This document shows, piece after piece, positions 15,617-24,111 of a stretch of 27,225 nucleotides of DNA. Within the stretch, counting starts at the first letter, position 1. Each line of letters starts with the position of its first letter. The notes beneath the pieces were generated by a model that made no database searches, was not told the origin of the DNA, and was given only the letters and a program-made list of their open reading frames with translations. The stretch is taken from assembly GCA_034112285.1 (NCBI GenBank), contig JAWUVP010000067.1, positions 1-27,225 on the forward strand, in the 5' to 3' direction. The position numbers and the translations under genes are program-made. The stretch is from JAWUVP01 sp034112285. GTDB lineage: Bacteria > Pseudomonadota > Gammaproteobacteria > JABDGN01.

Positions 15617-17299
15617 TTAACTAACAGGACTAACTAAAAACAAGCTTAAAAGAAAATCATTATCAAACTGAAGTGTTATTTTTCTCGACACTTCATGCAT
15701 CAACAATGGATAACTATTTATTGCTGAATAGTAATTGTTAACAAAGGCTAAATGTTCACAGCCCGTTAATACATTAAATCTGGTTTTCACCTCATGTGTT
15801 ATAAATTCATGAATCATAAACTTCACTCTCTTTAAGGAGACACTATTCATTATTGCCTGAGGTTTATTAAAAAGGTAAAAAACAGACAAAACATAACTTA
15901 TAACATAAAAAACATTTCCATCTTTTATGTTTATTACAAGTTTGTCAAAAACAAGAGGGGGAATGTTTTTTTGTATAGCAGCGAATCGATGCTCATCGTG
16001 CCAGACTGATTTTTCATAATGTAGAATGCTTTTTGTAAATTTATAATGAGTTTCAGAAGAAAACCCACTACAAAAACTGCGTTCTCGAGAATCATCGCGC
16101 CAATCCTTTGCTTTACGTTCATTAATTTTAATTCCTGTGCACCAAGTATCTTGATAGTGTATTTTATGTGGGCCCTTTGCATGAAAATCAGCATCACTAA
16201 CAAACTCCCAATGGCAGAATTCATCGACCAATGCTTTGATGCCCAGATAAGTGTGGTTTATGTTGATGTGTTCTTTATAGGTGTCAATGTCAAATTTTTC
16301 AAGATCACTTAACGCGTACATCTTTGGGTAGGAGAAAGGAAAAGTCCCGGTCATGAATTCTACAGCATTATTTTTTGCATCTGTTAGACCTGCAATGCAT
16401 CGGCCCCAAGTAAAGGGAAGCTTTCTGTTTATCATGTCATAGCAATCATCGGCGCGTAGCCTCATATTATCAGAGCTTGCTGGTGTTTTTATTCGAACGT
16501 GGTCAAGCTCCAAATGGTGCAGCAGGCTATAATTAGTTACAATTATTGCGATGGTATTAATCAAATGTCTATTGTTTTGAGTAGACATTATTAGAAAATT
16601 TTTCTCAAAACCCTTTACCAATAGTTCTTTACTATATTCATCTTTTTTTTTAAAGGTGGTTCGCGCCTCCAAAGGGTTGAATGAAAGGCCTTTTAAACAA
16701 AGTGCTCGAACAGCGGCTTGTGAGCTATTACTTTTAACAATACCCTTACTAAGATCGTAATAAATACCACCTTCTCTTATTAAGATAAGATATCTTAATA
16801 TATTGGAAGCTGACACAATATTTGCATCATCATAAGTTTCAAATGTCAAAGTTAACTCTAGCCATTCGTGAAATTTTAATGACCCTGCTGGCTGAAAATT
16901 AATTAAATATTTTGATAGGTTTTTATCTGAGAAATAGGGTTTGATCCAGCTGTATATTTCAGAAACGTTTCGAAAAATAAGACGCGAAGAAAAAATTTTA
17001 TCACACAGTGCGTAACTGATTTTAAATATATCATTATAAACTTTTTTGAAATAAGAAAATTCATCACTCCAAAAGCAAACAATATAATTTTCTTGTTCTG
17101 CTCTGTTCAATACATCCAGAAGACCACCTTGAATGTCATCTCCAGTGAAATATTCTATAGGGATATTTCCAAAATATATATAATGGATTACACGCGGGAA
17201 TGTTTCACAATAAGTTGAATGCAAGACCCTTTTGCTGAGTGAGCTTTCATATTTTAACGGTGTGCGTGAAACACATTGATATACATTCTGTATGTTCAC
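15617..17299 (-). CDS. TcdA/TcdB-type glycosyltransferase-like protein, altered DXD
   Basis: A 560-residue protein. Residues about 35-190 follow the pattern of toxin-type GT-A glycosyltransferases (Gly_transf_sug / GT44-like): PRVIHYIYFGNIP (36-48), YIVCFWSDE (72-80), and SASNILRYLILIREGGIYYDLSKG (163-186). In active members the last block reads ASD..LR....GG.Y.D.D. Here the first Asp is Asn166, Arg169 is kept, and the DXD is Asp182-Leu-Ser184, so the second metal-binding Asp is missing. The remaining 370 residues are unrecognised and without signal peptide. The gene is visibly AT-richer than its neighbours and begins with GTG and a poor ribosome-binding site, which suggests horizontal acquisition. 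It may be a host-directed effector that is active, altered or a pseudoenzyme. Confidence 0.65.
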   Translation of the reverse strand: MNIQNVYQCVSRTPLKYESSLSKRVLHSTYCETFPRVIHYIYFGNIPIEYFTGDDIQGGLLDVLNRAEQENYIVCFWSDEFSYFKKVYNDIFKISYALCDKIFSSRLIFRNVSEIYSWIKPYFSDKNLSKYLINFQPAGSLKFHEWLELTLTFETYDDANIVSASNILRYLILIREGGIYYDLSKGIVKSNSSQAAVRALCLKGLSFNPLEARTTFKKKDEYSKELLVKGFEKNFLIMSTQNNRHLINTIAIIVTNYSLLHHLELDHVRIKTPASSDNMRLRADDCYDMINRKLPFTWGRCIAGLTDAKNNAVEFMTGTFPFSYPKMYALSDLEKFDIDTYKEHININHTYLGIKALVDEFCHWEFVSDADFHAKGPHKIHYQDTWCTGIKINERKAKDWRDDSRERSFCSGFSSETHYKFTKSILHYEKSVWHDEHRFAAIQKNIPPLVFDKLVINIKDGNVFYVISYVLSVFYLFNKPQAIMNSVSLKRVKFMIHEFITHEVKTRFNVLTGCEHLAFVNNYYSAINSYPLLMHEVSRKITLQFDNDFLLSLFLVSPVS

Positions 17300-17517
17300 T
17301 TGTTTTTACAACTTTTTTACATATGCCAAGTTATTTTATTTTTGTTAATCATAAAGCTATCGACTACTATAGTTAATGAGCAGAAAATACTCTTCCCTAG
17401 ATCCAACGCGCCATATAATGTTTAGCATTATCGGCGCTTGTCAAGATAGTTTTCGCCAGGGCAAGATGATTTAGATTAAATTTATTTAGCACTACTCGGC
17501 ATGGAATTGATTGTTTT

Positions 17518-17536
17518 TACCCACTGAGAGTGGGTA
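17518..17536. terminator. Hairpin after the MFS operon
   Basis: TACCCAC and GTGGGTA form a perfect 7-bp stem with a 5-base loop, 18 bases after the stop of the last MFS gene. On the minus strand it is followed by A-rich sequence, not a T-run, so it may stabilise the 3' end more than terminate. Confidence 0.4.
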
Positions 17537-17553
17537 GGGTTTCATCCCGCTCA

Positions 17554-18831
17554 TCAAAATTGTTTTTGCTTAGCATGACTTTCTTTCATAAAGAAAACCA
17601 GCAGCATTGAAACAACAAAGGCAATCGGTAAGACCAAGAAAGCGTGATGATAATCTGCTGCCGAGTAAAACGGCACGTGGTTTACGGTGGTGCCATCCCA
17701 GCCTCTATCGAGTAACCAGCCTACAACGGGTTGGAAAAATGCGCCACCACCAATAACACTAAATGATACAACGCTAACTGACGTTGCAGTGAGGGTGGGG
17801 ATGTTTTTTTCAGCCACTAATGAGTAGTTGACAATACCACCTGAGCTAACAAAGCCTAGGAGCAAGAACAAAGTCATTAAGGCAAGGTAGCTTAAATGTG
17901 GGCCGTAAATAATTAAGCAAACAATGATCAATGAGAAAAAAGAGCCTAGAAAAATAGGCAGCTTGCGGCTGCGTATTTTATCGGAGAACCAGCCTACCAC
18001 GGGTGAGCCAATCAGCGTGCCAATGAATATCATGCCAGTAATAACTGAGGCTTGTAGGCGGCTATAGCCTTGAGTTTGCACCAAGTAAACGCTGCCCCAA
18101 ATGGCGCCTAAAATATAAACCGGCAAGTTGGTCATGTTGGCAGAAATAGCGCTTAACCAGTTTTGCCAATTGAAGTAAGATTGGCGTACACTTTTCCAAA
18201 AGCCAATTTCCTTCAATTGCTGCTTGCGTTTAGCACGCAGCTCAGCTTGATGGTCTGGGTAATCTTTGATAAAGATAAACATAATCACAAAAACAACTAA
18301 GCCCAATGCTGCATCAGCATAAACCGCGCCACGCCAGCCTAAGTGATGAATTAATAAGGTCATAGGCGTTTGTGCTACTGAACCACCTAAAAAGGCTAGG
18401 GTCATGATGGCGCCAGTCACCAAGGCTAAACGTTTGTCGTGAAACCAAATTGTGGCTAAGCGCATGCAGGTTAAAAAGCAAAACGCACTACCAATACCGG
18501 TGAAAAAGCGGAAAAAAGCCGCGCTAGCCAGGCTGGTGGCACCGGCGAAGCAAGCCGTGCCAATGATGCAAATCGCCATGGTGATTAAGGCGACTTTTTT
18601 AGTGGAGAAGCGGTCTAAAATAATGCCGGCGGGCAATAAAAACAGTAAGTTTGCATCAAAGTAACTGGCGGCCAATAAGCCTAGCTTGTTGCCTGTAACG
18701 TGAAACTCACGCATTAAGTCGGGCGCTAAGGAGTTAACCATATTCATTTGAATAAATTCATAAAAGAAAAACAATCCACAAGATAAACAGACTATCCAAG
18801 GTAAAAATTTATTGGTGCTGGGTTGTTGCAT
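17554..18831 (-). CDS. MFS transporter, third tandem paralogue
   Basis: A 425-residue, 12-helix major facilitator. Conserved blocks shared with the two genes upstream: FFFYEFIQMNM in helix 1, FLLPAGIILDRFSTKK (motif A after helix 2), GGSVAQTPM, and GSPVVGWFSDKIRSRKLP (second motif A). The set resembles the Pht-type carriers for amino acids or nucleosides of intracellular gammaproteobacteria, by inference only. A longer frame starts at GTG 18864 and would overlap the previous gene by 29 bases. ATG 18831 lies 4 bases after the previous stop with GAGGAG about 10 bases upstream, so I prefer it. Last gene of the three-gene operon. Confidence 0.82.
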   Translation of the reverse strand: MQQPSTNKFLPWIVCLSCGLFFFYEFIQMNMVNSLAPDLMREFHVTGNKLGLLAASYFDANLLFLLPAGIILDRFSTKKVALITMAICIIGTACFAGATSLASAAFFRFFTGIGSAFCFLTCMRLATIWFHDKRLALVTGAIMTLAFLGGSVAQTPMTLLIHHLGWRGAVYADAALGLVVFVIMFIFIKDYPDHQAELRAKRKQQLKEIGFWKSVRQSYFNWQNWLSAISANMTNLPVYILGAIWGSVYLVQTQGYSRLQASVITGMIFIGTLIGSPVVGWFSDKIRSRKLPIFLGSFFSLIIVCLIIYGPHLSYLALMTLFLLLGFVSSGGIVNYSLVAEKNIPTLTATSVSVVSFSVIGGGAFFQPVVGWLLDRGWDGTTVNHVPFYSAADYHHAFLVLPIAFVVSMLLVFFMKESHAKQKQF

Positions 18832-18835
18832 AGGT

Positions 18836-20128
18836 TTAGCGCTCCTCGGCTGCTGGGGTTTCACGGATTATAAACGAAAGTAATAAGCTAAGTAAGAAGG
18901 TGATGGGAAAAATCATAAAGGCAAAGTGGTAGTCGGCTTTATTGTAAAAAGGGACGCCGTTAACGAGTGCGCCATGCCAGTGCATGTCGAGCAATATGCC
19001 CATCAGGGGTTGGAATAATGCGCCCCCCGCCATAATTAACACGCTAGCCATCCCTAGGGCCGAGCCGGTTAAGGCCAAGGGGTTGCTTTGCGTAATAACC
19101 GGGTAGCTCAGCACTTGTGCGCTGGTAAATAAGCCTAGCAAAAAAAACAAACCTAACATCAGGCTGTAACCTGGGGAGGGGATGTAGCGAATTAACAAAA
19201 TAATGATAACGGATAAAAAAGCCCCAACAATCATGGTGGATTTGCGTTGCTTTAAGGCGTCAGAAATGACGCCAAAAATAGGGGAGCCAACAATGGTGCC
19301 CACAAATAACATGCTATTGATAATAGAGGCTTGTGTGCGGGTGAAGTTGTCGGCTTGGGTTAAATACTGAATGCCCCACAGCGCGCCTAAAACTAAAATA
19401 GGTAAGTTTAAAAAGCAAGTGTACAAGCCGCCAATCCAATTTTGGGCATTTTTTAAAATATAAATAATGGTTTGCTTTAACGGCATGGGGTTGGGGTTTT
19501 CAATGGCGGCATGCTGGTAATTTTTGGGGTAGTCGCGCACTAGCATGATAATCAAGGCCAAAAACACCAGGCCAAGCCCAGCATCAAGTTGTACGGCATG
19601 TCGCCAATGCACGTGGGCGACCAAGAGCGTCATGGGCGTTTGTGCCACTAGGCCACCCAGCATGGCCATGGTGACCACTGCGCCAGTAATCATGGCTAAG
19701 TGACGAGTAGGAAACCAGCGAGAGGCCAAGCGCAATGAGCTTAATAAATTGAACGCCGCGCCAAAGCCGGACAACATCCGCATGGCAAACGCAAACCAAA
19801 AGCTGGTGGTAAAGGATAAGCAAAATGTGGCTACAATGCTAAGCATCATGGCGGCAGTTAATAATTTGCGCGTGGAAAATTTATCTAAAATAATGCCAGC
19901 AGGAAACAATAAAATTATATCAGCATAAAAATAACCGGCAGACAAAAAGCTCACGCGCCCAGCACTAATGTGAAATGCCTGCATCAAATCGGCGTTAATG
20001 GTGGCAAACATATTCATTTGTAAGAATTCGTAAAAGAAAAATAAAGCCGAGACTAACACCACCACCCAGGCCTGTACGCCACCTAATTTAACATCGTGTG
20101 GGTTGGCTTGGGTGGTGGTTGTGCTCAT
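18836..20128 (-). CDS. MFS transporter, second tandem paralogue
   Basis: A 430-residue, 12-helix major facilitator with the same signature blocks as its neighbours: FFFYEFLQMNMF, FPAGIILDKFSTRK, LGGLVAQTPM and GSPIFGVISDALKQRKS. The short polar N-terminus (MSTTTTQANPHDVK) differs from the others. The ATG has AAGGA 6 bases upstream and follows the previous gene's stop by 9 bases. The divergence between paralogues is spread over the whole length, so duplication is not recent. Different substrates for the three carriers are likely but unproven. Nutrient uptake by exchange or proton symport across the inner membrane is the general family role. Confidence 0.85.
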   Translation of the reverse strand: MSTTTTQANPHDVKLGGVQAWVVVLVSALFFFYEFLQMNMFATINADLMQAFHISAGRVSFLSAGYFYADIILLFPAGIILDKFSTRKLLTAAMMLSIVATFCLSFTTSFWFAFAMRMLSGFGAAFNLLSSLRLASRWFPTRHLAMITGAVVTMAMLGGLVAQTPMTLLVAHVHWRHAVQLDAGLGLVFLALIIMLVRDYPKNYQHAAIENPNPMPLKQTIIYILKNAQNWIGGLYTCFLNLPILVLGALWGIQYLTQADNFTRTQASIINSMLFVGTIVGSPIFGVISDALKQRKSTMIVGAFLSVIIILLIRYIPSPGYSLMLGLFFLLGLFTSAQVLSYPVITQSNPLALTGSALGMASVLIMAGGALFQPLMGILLDMHWHGALVNGVPFYNKADYHFAFMIFPITFLLSLLLSFIIRETPAAEER

Positions 20129-20137
20129 CAGTAATCC

Positions 20138-21445
20138 TTAAGTTGAAGGGTTTTTCTTGGCTTCAAAGGGTTTGCAATGCGTTTCTTTGATAAACAGGGT
20201 AATGAATAAGGCCAGAACAAACATTAGGGGAAATAACAACCAGGCAAAATGATAATCTGCTGCGGTGTAAAAAGGAATGTGATTGAGTTTTGCGCCATGC
20301 CAATGCAAATCGAGCAACCAGCCAAAAAGAGGCTGGCCAAATGCGCCGCCCGACATAATTAACACAGCGGCCCAACCTGTTGCCGTGCCAGCGAGTGCGT
20401 TGGGGTTACTTTCGGCAATCAAAGGATAGCTAAGAATTTGCCCGCTAGTAAAAAAGCCTAATAATAAATATAAGGCAACCAAGCTAAAGAAGCTAGCATG
20501 AGGTGAATACATGATAACGAGCACTAGAAATAAAGAAATAATGGCCGATATGACCATCGGTAATTTGCGACGGCCCATGCTATCAGATATTAAGCCAATG
20601 ATGGGGGAGCCGATAATGGTGCCAAGAAATAGCATCATATCAATCACGCCGGCGCGATCTTGGGAAAAATGATGAACTTGTTGCAAAAACTCAGAGCCCC
20701 ATAAGGCGCCAATAATCATAATGGGTAAGTTCAACAGTGAGGTATAGAGCCCCGCTAGCCAGTTTTGAGCGTTTTTCCAGGCAGCAAAAACACCCGGCCA
20801 AAAGCCGATGTCATGCAGTGCTTTTTCGCTGCTTTGTTGCTGTGTACCCGGTGGAAAATCACGTACTTGCCACAAAATAATGATAACGAATAATATGCCA
20901 AACAAACCATCCAGAAACATCGCGTGACGCCAGCCAAACTCTGCTTTGAGCATAGCAATCGGCGTTTGCGCCACCATGCCGCCTAGCATGGCCATGGTGA
21001 CAATAACACCGGTGGCCAAGGCTAAATGCTTGGAAGGTATCCAGCGCGTAGCCAGCCGCATGGCGCTAAGCAAGCAAAACGCAGCGCCAATGCCTGAAAG
21101 CGTGCGCATGGCTGCGGCAAAGAAGTAGCTATCGGCAAATGAAAAAGCCAAGGTGGCCACGGTGCAAACCGACAGCGCAACGGCAATGAGTTTACGGGTG
21201 GAGAAATGGTCTAAAATAATTCCGGCTGGAAAAAGGAATAATACGTCCGCATAAAAATAAAACGCCGATAAATTGCTCACTTGCCCGGCATCAATGTTAA
21301 AGGCGCGCATTAAGTCGCCATTGAGGGTGTTGAACATGTTCATTTGCACAAATTCATAAAAGAAAAACAGCGAGGCGCAAATGATAACAATCCAGGCTTT
21401 GGCTGTGGAATGGGGCGTGTTGGTCGAGGCTGCTACGGTGGTCAT
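20138..21445 (-). CDS. MFS transporter, first tandem paralogue
   Basis: A 435-residue, 12-helix major facilitator leading the operon. It carries FFFYEFVQMNMFNTLNGDLM in helix 1, FPAGIILDHFSTRK (motif A), LGGMVAQTP, and GSPIIGLISDSMGRRKLP (second motif A). The longest frame begins at ATG 21487 and would add 14 residues (MIESWLNFITSGID). That codon has no ribosome-binding site. ATG 21445 has GGA 7 bases upstream and gives a polar N-terminus like those of the paralogues, so it is chosen. The closest relatives by pattern are transporters of Legionella/Coxiella-type bacteria. No regulator or catabolic gene adjoins to name a substrate. Confidence 0.83.
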   Translation of the reverse strand: MTTVAASTNTPHSTAKAWIVIICASLFFFYEFVQMNMFNTLNGDLMRAFNIDAGQVSNLSAFYFYADVLFLFPAGIILDHFSTRKLIAVALSVCTVATLAFSFADSYFFAAAMRTLSGIGAAFCLLSAMRLATRWIPSKHLALATGVIVTMAMLGGMVAQTPIAMLKAEFGWRHAMFLDGLFGILFVIIILWQVRDFPPGTQQQSSEKALHDIGFWPGVFAAWKNAQNWLAGLYTSLLNLPIMIIGALWGSEFLQQVHHFSQDRAGVIDMMLFLGTIIGSPIIGLISDSMGRRKLPMVISAIISLFLVLVIMYSPHASFFSLVALYLLLGFFTSGQILSYPLIAESNPNALAGTATGWAAVLIMSGGAFGQPLFGWLLDLHWHGAKLNHIPFYTAADYHFAWLLFPLMFVLALFITLFIKETHCKPFEAKKNPST

Positions 21446-22029
21446 GTCAATTCCAGACGTTATGAAATTAAGCCAGGATTCTATCATGACCGTAATCGGC
21501 GAACCAGTGATTTTAGGGGGGAATGGGGTGGATTATTTTTATGAGCGATCCGATGCGCACCACATGCACAGGTCAATCTCAAGACTTGCACTGTAATCTA
21601 GGAGATTGTAGTCCAGTAGATTGACCTGTGCCCTCGAGAGTGCAGAACTTAACCCTCTCACTCACCACTCTCAGGTCAATCTCCTGCCACTGTTGTGCTC
21701 TATTTTAAGAAGACAATTGCCTGCAGAAGATTGCTGCGTCGCTGCGCTCCTCGCAACGACGACTCGGCGAATTGGTGCGCCAATCTACGGGGAGCAACTT
21801 GACCCTGGTGGTTTAAATGTATCCGTTTGAGAAAAAGTACGTCGCTGCGCTCCTCGCAACGGCGATACGGAAGGGAAAGCGAGGAGGTAAAACTCTTATA
21901 GTTGTATTTAGTACATTAATTGTCGACAAAAGGCCCAAAAATAGCGGTTATATTGTACAAAATTAATACTGCCCTAAGGTTTGTGGTGTATAGTTTAGGC
22001 AACAAAAATAATAAATAGATAAATCAGCT
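21446..22029. other. Divergent intergenic region rich in repeats
   Basis: About 580 bases separate the MFS operon (minus) from the kinase gene (plus). The part 21560-21870 is filled with short repeats listed separately. The rest is AT-rich near the kinase start: TATAGT at 21989-21994 could be a -10, but no matching -35 is seen, and the kinase ATG has no clear Shine-Dalgarno. The plus-strand open frames at 21344-21830 lack ribosome-binding sites and consist largely of repeat sequence, so they are not called as genes. Confidence 0.5.
21566..21861. repeat. Cluster of palindromic repeat units
   Basis: Three units related to AGATTGACCT occur: inverted at 21570-21579, direct at 21618-21627, inverted at 21673-21682. 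The direct one extends to AGATTGACCTGTGCCCTCG (21618-21636), identical to the arm of the element beside ubiK (7383-7401). An identical 22-base unit occurs at 21737-21758 and 21840-21861, beginning CGTCGCTGCGCTCC and ending TCGCAACG. It matches 7408-7429 with one change. This is a more scrambled copy of the same repeat family. Confidence 0.65.
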
Positions 22030-24111
22030 ATGTCTACACTAAATAAATCGGATTTTGCCGAACAAAAAGAAAAAATATGCTCCGACGTGCAGCGTAGCAC
22101 GGTGTTGCTGAGCGATGATAAGAACTTGGATGAGGTTTATAAGCGCGCAGGTGCTTTTATTTTTGTTATTCAACAAGCCAAAACACCAGAGCAGATGACA
22201 ACTATAATCAATAGTGAATTGGCAGTTTATGCCGATAAGCCACAGTACCGTTATTTAAAAGCTATTTTGAACCGTTATTTAAGAGCTATAACGGGCGCTA
22301 CCGATACTTCTGTGTTGGAGCAAGTTGAGTTGTTGACTGAATTGGAAAAAACCTGCATACCAAGCTTGGCGGTAACGGCTTCAAACGAAGAGCTGGGCCA
22401 ATGGTTGGGTAGCGAGCTTAGCGTTAATGGCAGCCAGCTTAATGATAGCTGGAAAAAGAGGCTGAACGTTAAAAAAAGATTTTGGTTTAAAGCTAAACCC
22501 TTAGCAAAGCAGCAATGGCAGCAACGAGAATTTGGTTACTATTTAACAAAAGCAGGTGTTTCGCCAGAATTACACACCTTTATTTATCAAGCTGTTAGCG
22601 CCAGAGGGATGCGATGTATTGGCGCTCAGTATATTGATGCGATTGATTCTAATTTGTTAATGAAGCAGCCAAGCTGGAGTGTCGTGTCGTTATATGATGC
22701 GTTGTCATTTAAGATTACAACTACCCCCGCAGGCGTAACGATTGAGCTGACGTTAACCTTTAAAGTAAAAGATGAGAACGAAAAAGAGTATTGCATTACG
22801 CTTCCGGTGCAGGCTGTTTTTACACTCGATGCAGCGTCAAATCATTTGCGACTTAGCGAATATAATCATGGTTGTGGTAGGCATGAAAATGGTTTGGATG
22901 TTGATGTTGGGCGCGTTATTGATGAAGCCTTGAATTTCCAGGGAGGCGAAAAATATTTTCTACCAACGGGTTCTATTCGACAGGGATGTAAAGTGGGTTG
23001 TGCCGGATACCTTGAACGTTTGCGACGCACTGGCCATTCCTCTGTGCTCATTAATGGTCGATACTGCTTAGTCGCCGTTTCAAATCCAATAGCAGAAGAG
23101 AAATATTATCTTGTGGATACGCAAGATATCTTAAGCCAAGGTGGGTTAGGTAAAATTTTACAAACTTATCGAGTTGATCCTAATAATCCTGTGGTCAGTG
23201 CACAAAGCCCGGTTGTTGTGACCAAAAAAATTAATTACGAGCAATATCAGCACGATGAAATTGAGCTTACACAGCCTTATGTGTCAATATTTGGCGTCGT
23301 TGGTATCTCTCATAATTATTTGCCAATAGAGTTATTGCCATCATATGAGAGGGAAGATATTTCGGCGGTGTTAATTATTATGGAGAAAATACCTGGCAAG
23401 GCATTAAAATTTGAGGATATAGAGCAGTACTCGTTGAGTGTAGAAGATCGGTTAAGAATGGTGTTGCAGCTAGTCTTGCAGGTGCAAACTTTTCATAACC
23501 GAACCACGCGCGCGCCCAACTCAATTATTCATTGCGATTTAAAGCTTGATAATGTGATGTTTTATAAAGATGCACAAAGCCGAGTAAATGTGCGGGTGAT
23601 TGATTTTGGTTTAGCAGATAAAGTTGTTAGGCCAGATAAGAGTAGAGCACAGCACAAACATTCTGCTCGAGACTTTATCGGTAACTATCAGTATGGCGCT
23701 CCTGAAATGTTGAACGATAACTGTGCCTTTGCAAGTGATGTTTACATGCTGGCGCCGATCATTGCCGTCATTTTAGGAGAAAAAAACGTCTGGCTGAATA
23801 AGAACAGATTTAAAGATGCAAAAGGACTAGACTCTGATAGTAAGATAACTGACCCAAAAATTCAACAAGAGTATATGCAAGTGCCGCAGTCATTTAATAC
23901 ACTACTCAGCTTTACTGGCCTTGATCAAAAATTTAAAATTTTATGCCAAGGTTTTTTAAAAAAGATGAGTAACAATAATTTCAAAGCACGGCCGGATATT
24001 GATGAGGTGGTACGTTTTTTTGCAAATTTGAAGATACATTATCAAGGAAATTTAAAAGGGAAAATGTTAGATTATTCCCAGCGACTTAATCCCCAAGGTC
24101 TTTTGCGATAA
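22030..24111 (+). CDS. Eukaryotic-like Ser/Thr protein kinase with novel N-terminal half
   Basis: A 693-residue cytosolic-type protein without signal peptide or membrane helix. The C-terminal part (about 365-665) is a Hanks-type kinase with an apparently complete active site: glycine loop GGLGK (371-375), candidate ATP lysine Lys399 or Lys400 in VVVTKK, catalytic loop HCDLKLDN (501-508, Asp503, Asn508), DFG at 525-527 and APE at 557-559. The 360-residue N-terminal part is unrecognised: helical to about residue 200, then beta-rich with cysteines. Absence of membrane anchor and PASTA domains separates it from PknB-type sensors and resembles translocated kinases of intracellular pathogens (inference). 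Its last 45 bases overlap the convergent flippase gene. The start rests on ATG 22030 with no clear ribosome-binding site. Confidence 0.82.
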   Translation: MSTLNKSDFAEQKEKICSDVQRSTVLLSDDKNLDEVYKRAGAFIFVIQQAKTPEQMTTIINSELAVYADKPQYRYLKAILNRYLRAITGATDTSVLEQVELLTELEKTCIPSLAVTASNEELGQWLGSELSVNGSQLNDSWKKRLNVKKRFWFKAKPLAKQQWQQREFGYYLTKAGVSPELHTFIYQAVSARGMRCIGAQYIDAIDSNLLMKQPSWSVVSLYDALSFKITTTPAGVTIELTLTFKVKDENEKEYCITLPVQAVFTLDAASNHLRLSEYNHGCGRHENGLDVDVGRVIDEALNFQGGEKYFLPTGSIRQGCKVGCAGYLERLRRTGHSSVLINGRYCLVAVSNPIAEEKYYLVDTQDILSQGGLGKILQTYRVDPNNPVVSAQSPVVVTKKINYEQYQHDEIELTQPYVSIFGVVGISHNYLPIELLPSYEREDISAVLIIMEKIPGKALKFEDIEQYSLSVEDRLRMVLQLVLQVQTFHNRTTRAPNSIIHCDLKLDNVMFYKDAQSRVNVRVIDFGLADKVVRPDKSRAQHKHSARDFIGNYQYGAPEMLNDNCAFASDVYMLAPIIAVILGEKNVWLNKNRFKDAKGLDSDSKITDPKIQQEYMQVPQSFNTLLSFTGLDQKFKILCQGFLKKMSNNNFKARPDIDEVVRFFANLKIHYQGNLKGKMLDYSQRLNPQGLLR

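Noticed and set aside
16046..16312. 88-codon plus-strand frame inside the glycosyltransferase-like gene
   Set aside because: It lies wholly antisense to a longer frame with recognisable motifs and has no ribosome-binding site.
18832..18864. Upstream GTG start for the third MFS gene
   Set aside because: It would overlap the preceding gene by 29 bases, while ATG 18831 follows the stop by 4 bases with GAGGAG upstream.
21344..21830. Several plus-strand frames of 66-71 codons upstream of the kinase
   Set aside because: No ribosome-binding sites; partly antisense to the MFS gene and largely composed of repeats.
21737..21861. Possible CRISPR array from the repeated 22-base unit
   Set aside because: Only two full copies, 81 bases apart, and the unit also occurs singly near ubiK; no cas genes.
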